Source: CAMCXT01 sp046302715
GTDB taxonomy: Bacteria > Bacteroidota > Bacteroidia > M30B66
DNA: 7,617 nucleotides
Direction: 5' to 3'
NCBI GenBank assembly: GCA_046302715.1
Contig: JBKCHQ010000083.1
Coordinates: 1 to 7,617, forward strand
Below, piece after piece: positions 1-4,346 of the stretch. Each line of letters begins with the position of its first letter. The first letter of the stretch is position 1. Made by a program: the position numbers and the translations under genes. The notes under the pieces were generated by a model. The model saw only the letters and a program-made list of their open reading frames with translations, did not search any database and was not told the origin of the DNA.

Positions 1-1009
1 CGGCATTACGGTCATAAATCATCCCATTGCCGTTGTACATCCAGTCGGCACGCAAAACACTGTCAACGTAGGCATTCCTTGCCATATCTGCCAAATTCTC
101 CTTCTTCACAAAATAACGGTAATTCAAATCGTATTGCCGTAACACCGATTCTTCTACCTCAATGGGATTCATACCGGCCAGCGCATTTTGCACGCGGTAC
201 ATTTCAATTTGGTATTCGAACCACGATTTAGCGGTAGTGCCATACACCACCACTCCGGCCACCTGATGTTTGGCCGAGAGCGCCGGCGCAATAATGCCGC
301 CCATCGAGTGGCCTACGATTATAATTTTGGAGGTGTCGACATAAGGCAGCGCTTTAATTTTTCGAAGCCCAACCTCAAAATTCTCCACTTCATCCTTCAA
401 ATCGCAGGAGTTGCAAGGCGGCGTATTTTTACTGTCGCCCAGTCCGCTTTTTTCGATGCGCAGCGTAACGTATCCTGCATCCACATAAGCATCCACAATG
501 CGTTTGTAGGGATGATTGCTGGAGAGCTCATCAATGCTGCTGCAGGTATACCCCGGAATAAACAACATGGCAGGCAGTTTACCTTCCTTATAGGGTTTAT
601 TAATGATTACGCGCAATTGTCCGCCTCTGTAGGGTGCCTCATCGTAAATAACCTCGGCATTATCGTCGCTTTCGTAAGGCCTTGCCACCGCTTTGGCTTT
701 GAGGCTTACCGTTTTCTTCCCACGTAAAACAGTAAGCTTCACCTCCTGCTTGGGTTCGTACTTGAGGAACTCGGCAATAAATTCATCGGTAGATTTAAAG
801 GTTTTGTCTCCGATTTTGAGTATGATGTCGTCTTTTTTCAATTTCAAGGCCACACTGGTGCCGCGCGCTACCTCACTAACCTTGCATCCCGAGGCTGCAG
901 CCGAATCTATATAGCTAATGCGGGCGCCAAACAAGGCTTTTCGGGGGAGTTGTGCTGTAAGTTGGAGGCTAAACAGTGTCGCTGTTAAAAGGATAAGAAA
1001 TCGCATCAT
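1..1009 (-). CDS. Secreted PDZ-domain alpha/beta hydrolase (partial, C-terminus off the left edge)
   Basis: A reading frame of 336 codons runs open off the window edge. Seen: an N-terminal signal peptide (MMRFLILLTATLF..., likely cleaved after LTA near residue 19), then a PDZ-like domain at about residues 25-108 (GCKVSEVARGTSVA, then KKDDIILKIGD). A hydrolase domain starts at about 130, with an oxyanion-region IPGY near 151-154, the strand RIEKSGLGDS at 184-193, and the nucleophile elbow GHSMGG at 233-238 (Ser235). The acid and histidine of the triad would lie beyond the edge. Family knowledge: such proteins are exported serine hydrolases (esterase or peptidase-like); the substrate cannot be read. 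ATG at 1009 is followed directly by a second ATG at 1006; the leader gttaaaaaacc is A-rich with no Shine-Dalgarno. It lies 101 bp downstream of the transglutaminase-like gene on the same strand, so it may be co-transcribed. The fold and PDZ fusion are well supported; the precise activity is not. Confidence 0.9.
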   Translation of the reverse strand, partial: MMRFLILLTATLFSLQLTAQLPRKALFGARISYIDSAAASGCKVSEVARGTSVALKLKKDDIILKIGDKTFKSTDEFIAEFLKYEPKQEVKLTVLRGKKTVSLKAKAVARPYESDDNAEVIYDEAPYRGGQLRVIINKPYKEGKLPAMLFIPGYTCSSIDELSSNHPYKRIVDAYVDAGYVTLRIEKSGLGDSKNTPPCNSCDLKDEVENFEVGLRKIKALPYVDTSKIIIVGHSMGGIIAPALSAKHQVAGVVVYGTTAKSWFEYQIEMYRVQNALAGMNPIEVEESVLRQYDLNYRYFVKKENLADMARNAYVDSVLRADWMYNGNGMIYDRNA

Positions 1010-1110
1010 GGTTTTTTAACAAATAAAATCACGCAAGGCAAGAGCTACTTGTCAAAAATTGCTTTTTATTCTCGAAGACGAAGGCGGCCCATTTCCGCTA
1101 ACATAGCCTA

Positions 1111-2355
1111 TCACTTTTCCTCCCAAAAAAGCTTCGGATTATTGGTTTTGTAGGTAATCCAGGTGCCTTTACTTTTTTCGCTTTTTTCTTCCGCTTTGTC
1201 AGGAGTTTGTTCAAAATAATCCATCGGAAGAAGCCTGATGTACGTATAGGTTTTTCCATCAGAACTGGTTTCCATATCATATTCGCTGGTCGATGGACAT
1301 TCCAAGATATAAAGGTTTTTAGCCATATAATTTTCGAGATAATCTTCTCTGGTTTGCGTGTTTCGATTGTTCCAATTTGCATCGGGGTTAAGAATGAGTG
1401 TTTTGTTATTTATCAAACGCTCGCGAACTTCTTCTATGCTCAACAATTCGCCTTTTTCATTCATTACGTATGCATCGTTGGTAGGATCAATCCACAACCA
1501 TTTTTTAAGCGACTCGGAATAAACAGCATTAATTACATGGCAATCTTGGTCAATTTTCAGACTATCTTTAGGCAAACACGTTACAATTCGCGATTTCATG
1601 CCCATCGCCAAATAACATTCATTCAACACGATTGCAAGTCCTCTGCAATTTAATCCTCTACTTTCCTTTTTACATACCTCCAACATACTGAGTGCATTTC
1701 GAACCTCCGGAATTCCATTCATGCCATCATGGGGAACCAAATCATGAATCCAACGCATCAGGTTTATAATTTTCAGTACATCCGTTCCCTGTCCGGCAAT
1801 GCTATCGAGATTAAATCCTTTACGCAATGCTACCAAATTGGGATGTTCGCTCTGTTGATACCTGAATTGGGGGATTGGTCTATTGTCAGAAAGATTGTAT
1901 TGGTCAGCCCTTTTTAGAATACTAAGATAATCTCCTGTTTGCTTTAGCTTTTTATTGAGTTCAACAAATTCTTTTTCGTTTCTAATATTGTCTAAGTCAG
2001 AATCATTCTGCACGTGTCTATAATCATTATAACCGGCATCAATAGCTTTTTTCAAATAAGTTAACGCTGATGTCTTATTGTTTATAAGCGAATAAATACA
2101 CGTTAAATTATAGTAAATGTTAGCAAGCAAATAGGTGTGTTGCTTCTTTTCATCCGCAGGCAATTTTTCATAAATTATTAGATATTCAGCGAGTAAGGTA
2201 TTGAATGTCTTCACATCTCTATTTTCATATGAAATATTAAAGCCATCTGCTTTTTGTTTCATAAAGGCCTCCATCTGTTGAGATGGTGTAGTTTGAGCGA
2301 ATAGCAGTTGCGAACTAAAAAATAATGCGATTAAAAAGGTTAATTGAATTTTCAT
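1111..2355 (-). CDS. Secreted transglutaminase-like (papain-fold) protein with TPR-like N-terminal region
   Basis: This is a 414-residue protein. Seen: a signal peptide MKIQLTFLIALFFSSQLLFA, cleaved before Q21. A helical, TPR-like stretch follows at about residues 45-135 (YYNLTCIYSLINNKTSALTY, then a DSDLDNIRNEKEF block like those ending TPR units). A transglutaminase-like core spans about 190-295 with a plausible Cys-His-Asp triad: Cys237 in GLNCRGLA, His273 in DCHVINAVY, Asp290 in WLWIDPTND. Family knowledge: this superfamily includes proteases, amidases and cross-linking enzymes, often extracytoplasmic in bacteria; the substrate is unknown. The tail is rich in Lys and Glu (about 386-397). 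ATG 2355 is chosen because it gives a clean signal peptide; the leader cacttcacaaa has no Shine-Dalgarno. A 162-bp gap from the upstream reductase suggests its own promoter, but no convincing one is visible. Parts of the gene are very AT-rich (17 G/C in 60 bases at 1921-1980). Confidence 0.88.
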   Translation of the reverse strand: MKIQLTFLIALFFSSQLLFAQTTPSQQMEAFMKQKADGFNISYENRDVKTFNTLLAEYLIIYEKLPADEKKQHTYLLANIYYNLTCIYSLINNKTSALTYLKKAIDAGYNDYRHVQNDSDLDNIRNEKEFVELNKKLKQTGDYLSILKRADQYNLSDNRPIPQFRYQQSEHPNLVALRKGFNLDSIAGQGTDVLKIINLMRWIHDLVPHDGMNGIPEVRNALSMLEVCKKESRGLNCRGLAIVLNECYLAMGMKSRIVTCLPKDSLKIDQDCHVINAVYSESLKKWLWIDPTNDAYVMNEKGELLSIEEVRERLINNKTLILNPDANWNNRNTQTREDYLENYMAKNLYILECPSTSEYDMETSSDGKTYTYIRLLPMDYFEQTPDKAEEKSEKSKGTWITYKTNNPKLFWEEK

Positions 2356-2517
2356 TTTGTGAAGTGTTTAAAATTGATGCATCGATGTTTGGTTGGATGT
2401 AAGTGCCTCAACTTCAAAAAAAGTTACAGGAGGATAAATTTTTATTTTAAACTTAATAGTGCTTAATGCTTAAAGTCTTGGCGCAGAGGCCACAAAAAAC
2501 GTATCTGTTATCTAACC

Positions 2518-3234
2518 TTACAGCCTGTCGTAAACGGCTCTGGGCAGTAATTTTAAGAGCGCGGCAATTAAACGCCATCTTTTCGTAACGTAAACTACCT
2601 TCTTTTTCGCAACAATCGATTTATACATCTGACCTACGGCTTTTTCCAAGGGCATTACCCAAAATAATCCTTCACCCTTTGCCATTTTTGTATCAACAAG
2701 GCCAGGACGAATATCGGTTATAAAAATGGGCAATTTCTGTTTTGCCGCTTTCTGCCTTAAACCCTCTGTGTAATTTATTTGGTAGGCTTTTGTAGCATTG
2801 TAAGCCGGTGCATGGCGGCTGCCACGAATACCACCCACTGAACTTATTACAACCAGATGCCCCGCTTTCTGCTTTTCAAAAAAAGTATATGCCCAATCAG
2901 CAATACACGTAAAACCAATGATATTGGTAGCGATGGTTTGTTTTTCGATTTCAAAATCTAACGTTTCGTTTATCTCACCAATTCCTGATGAGATTACCAA
3001 TAAATCTAAACCGCCTAATTCAACGGTCAATGCTTCCAAGTGTTGAAGGGTTGTGGCAGTATCGGTTACATCCAAAACTTTTAGCTTAAATACATCAGGA
3101 TGTTCATCGTTCAATTCGAGCAGCAATTCCTTTCTACGTCCCGTTATACCAACGTTATAGTTATTCGCCGCAAATGTTTTAGCAAGTCCTTTACCTATTC
3201 CCGACGTAGATCCAATAACAATGGCCTTTTTCAT
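2518..3234 (-). CDS. Short-chain dehydrogenase/reductase (SDR family, classical type)
   Basis: This 238-residue cytoplasmic NAD(P)-dependent oxidoreductase is the usual length for a classical SDR. Seen: the nucleotide-binding turn GSTSGIG at 8-14; basic residues after strand two (TGRR at 31-34), which usually favour NADPH; the acidic LDVTD at 54-58; Asn104; catalytic Ser132 in ISSVGG; YNATK giving Tyr145 and Lys149; and the PGLVDT loop at 177-182. The Ser-Tyr spacing of 13 matches the family. The SSGIG block near 82-86 takes the place of the common NNAG. The C-terminal 25 residues are basic and hydrophobic (RWRLIAALLKLLPRAV), which could suit peripheral membrane contact; that is inference. 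The start lies 3 bp after the stop of the AraC-type regulator, so translation is probably coupled. The substrate cannot be assigned. Confidence 0.95.
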   Translation of the reverse strand: MKKAIVIGSTSGIGKGLAKTFAANNYNVGITGRRKELLLELNDEHPDVFKLKVLDVTDTATTLQHLEALTVELGGLDLLVISSGIGEINETLDFEIEKQTIATNIIGFTCIADWAYTFFEKQKAGHLVVISSVGGIRGSRHAPAYNATKAYQINYTEGLRQKAAKQKLPIFITDIRPGLVDTKMAKGEGLFWVMPLEKAVGQMYKSIVAKKKVVYVTKRWRLIAALLKLLPRAVYDRL

Positions 3235-3237
3235 TGG

Positions 3238-4098
3238 TCAAAACATGCTATGTTTTTTAATAGATCCCGGAGTTTGTCCAAATTGCTGCTTAAATGCTTT
3301 TGAAAAGCTTGGAACATCCGGAAATCCATAGCGAATTGCCGTAAAAAAGATTTCATTTCCACGCAAGAGATCCAATTTGGCCAACTCAAGTCGTTTGCGT
3401 TTTTGATATTGATAGGGCGAAATTCCAAAAGCAGATTTAAATACCCGAATGAAGTGATATTTTGAAATGCCTGTTTGAAGCGCCATTTTTTCCAAGGAGA
3501 TGTTTTCATTTATTTGCTCGTCGATAAATGTTTTTGCAAGAAGAACGGCTCTAAAAACTTCTTCATTCGTTACGTTCTTTTTAAAATCGAGCTTAGACAA
3601 ATGGTCAAACACAAAGCGCTGGTCGGTAATGATGGATTCGGCCAGGCTGTAAAACAATTCGTTTTGCTGAAAATCGTTGGCAAATGTCCCCCTCTTAATT
3701 TTTTGATTTATTTCGTGAAGCGAGTAGCCCAAACTGGTGTTTTTCACGTTGTAGCGGTTCACAAAAAACTGGTCCGACAGCAGAAACTCTTTCAGTTCAG
3801 CACCATTCACGTCATGAAATTCGGCCACCTCCGAAATAATTTCAGACGAAATACCGATGCAAAGGCCCTGAACCGCCTCGTTGCTGTTAATCTGCACGAG
3901 CGATTTTGTAAACTCATTTCCAATAATGTATTCGCCAACCTTAACTGTATACTTTTTGTTGTTGGCAAAATAAATTTCCTCGCCCGAAGCCACGTATTTA
4001 ACCCCCAGGCCCGTAAACGGACAATCGCTCTCCAGCTTGTTGAAGCGCGAAAACCGAATGGCATTTTTATCGGCGTCGGTGTAGAGGGTTTGGTTCAT
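3238..4098 (-). CDS. AraC-family transcriptional regulator
   Basis: This is a 286-residue DNA-binding regulator. Seen: the C-terminal AraC/XylS domain at about 184-284, with the first helix-turn-helix around ISLEKMALQTGISKYHFIRV (200-219), then FGISPYQY with the linking helix KRLELAKLDLL, and the family signature GFPDVPSFSKAFKQQFG at 258-274 followed by TPGSIKK. The first about 115 residues look beta-rich (KKYTVKVGEYIIG) and fit a cupin-like ligand-binding domain; the ligand is unknown. No membrane segment is present, so it is a soluble regulator. ATG 4098 is the first good start; its leader has no Shine-Dalgarno. Two promoter candidates lie in the gap upstream. It is followed after 3 bp by the SDR gene, so regulator and enzyme form one transcription unit, and the reductase is its most likely target along with itself (inference). 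Confidence 0.95.
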   Translation of the reverse strand: MNQTLYTDADKNAIRFSRFNKLESDCPFTGLGVKYVASGEEIYFANNKKYTVKVGEYIIGNEFTKSLVQINSNEAVQGLCIGISSEIISEVAEFHDVNGAELKEFLLSDQFFVNRYNVKNTSLGYSLHEINQKIKRGTFANDFQQNELFYSLAESIITDQRFVFDHLSKLDFKKNVTNEEVFRAVLLAKTFIDEQINENISLEKMALQTGISKYHFIRVFKSAFGISPYQYQKRKRLELAKLDLLRGNEIFFTAIRYGFPDVPSFSKAFKQQFGQTPGSIKKHSMF

Positions 4099-4131
4099 GC
4101 AAGCTAGTCTCCGATGTTCATTTATAGAGCG

Positions 4132-4160
4132 TAAATATATTCAATTGCATTGCTGCACAA
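4132..4160 (-). promoter_or_regulatory. Secondary promoter candidate for the AraC-type regulator
   Basis: Read on the minus strand, TTG (4160-4158) is followed after 18 bases by TATATTTA (4139-4132). This is a seven-of-eight match to the Bacteroidota -7 consensus TAnnTTTG. It would start transcription about 25-30 bases before the ATG at 4098. It is weaker than the candidate at 4189-4218 because the final G is missing and only TTG is kept at -33. Confidence 0.3.
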
Positions 4161-4188
4161 CCATAACGCACCTAAAACGCACCATAGA

Positions 4189-4218
4189 CAAACGTATTTT
4201 TATTTTTGGGGCGCCAAA
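4189..4218 (-). promoter_or_regulatory. Bacteroidota-type promoter for the AraC-SDR operon
   Basis: On the minus strand TTTG (4218-4215) is followed after 18 bases by TACGTTTG (4196-4189). This is a full match to both the -33 (TTTG) and -7 (TAnnTTTG) elements of the Bacteroidota primary sigma factor. The start site would fall near 4183, giving a leader of about 85 bases before the ATG at 4098. The -33 box lies inside one arm of a short inverted repeat (TTTGG at 4205-4209, CCAAA at 4214-4218) at the edge of the GC-rich element. Consensus match is seen; activity is inferred. Confidence 0.55.
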
Positions 4219-4317
4219 TTCGGGCTTTACGGTACAAGTCCTCGTGCCGCATCGTTTCGCGAAAAGCTCCACGCTCGGCACTGCGGGCTTTCCCCTGCAA
4301 TCCCGGGCGCTGCTTAT
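4205..4317. repeat. GC-rich structured intergenic element (probable interspersed Bacteroidota repeat)
   Basis: This is a noncoding block between the stop of the SBBP-repeat gene and the promoter of the AraC-type gene. Bases 4211-4310 hold 63 G/C in 100, against 36 in 100 for 4111-4210. It shows nested symmetry: GCGCC (4211-4215) pairs with GGCGC (4306-4310); GTGCCG (4244-4249) pairs with CGGCAC (4276-4281); a perfect ten-base palindrome TTTCGCGAAA (4255-4264) sits between them. CGGGCTTT occurs twice as a direct repeat (4221-4228 and 4284-4291), the second followed by CCCCTGCAATCCC. From memory, GGGCTTTCC...TGCAATCCC blocks recur between genes in many Bacteroidota genomes; I could not check copies here. 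No protein is evident in it. Confidence 0.55.
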
Positions 4318-4322
4318 TGGTT

Positions 4323-4346
4323 CGAAATAGTCTTTTGCCTATTTCG
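4323..4346 (-). terminator. Hairpin overlapping the stop codon of the SBBP-repeat gene
   Basis: A perfect eight-base inverted repeat CGAAATAG / CTATTTCG with an eight-base loop spans 4323-4346. Its gene-proximal arm contains the last sense bases and the TAG stop (4341-4339). It lies at the right place to end or protect the transcript of the secreted-protein gene. No T-run follows on the minus strand (the next bases are AACCAATAAGC), so it is not a classical intrinsic terminator. It may instead stabilise the 3' end of the message. Confidence 0.45.

Noticed and set aside
188..914. Two plus-strand open frames (188-727 and 693-914)
   Set aside because: They lie wholly opposite the PDZ-hydrolase gene, show no domain or signal peptide, and are complementary-strand shadows.
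1020..1027. TTTATTTG as a -7 box for the hydrolase gene (minus strand)
   Set aside because: It would put the transcription start almost at the ATG and lacks a well-spaced -33 element.
1083..1097. GCGG/CCGC hairpin between the transglutaminase-like gene and the hydrolase gene
   Set aside because: A four-pair stem with no following T-run; expected by chance.
2419..2426. TAACTTTT as a -7 box for the transglutaminase-like gene (minus strand)
   Set aside because: It matches seven of eight positions, but there is no TTG at the right distance upstream; too weak to call.
2428..2434. AGGAGGA Shine-Dalgarno-like string on the plus strand
   Set aside because: No start codon or open frame follows at a usable distance, and genes here do not use Shine-Dalgarno leaders.
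2493..2522. Weak stem (CTGT/ACAG) followed by a T6 run after the SDR stop
   Set aside because: Only four pairs before a mismatch; insufficient for a terminator call despite the T-run.
3475..4107. A 210-codon plus-strand frame
   Set aside because: It is antisense to the AraC-type gene, whose helix-turn-helix signature is unmistakable; the antisense protein has no recognisable motif.
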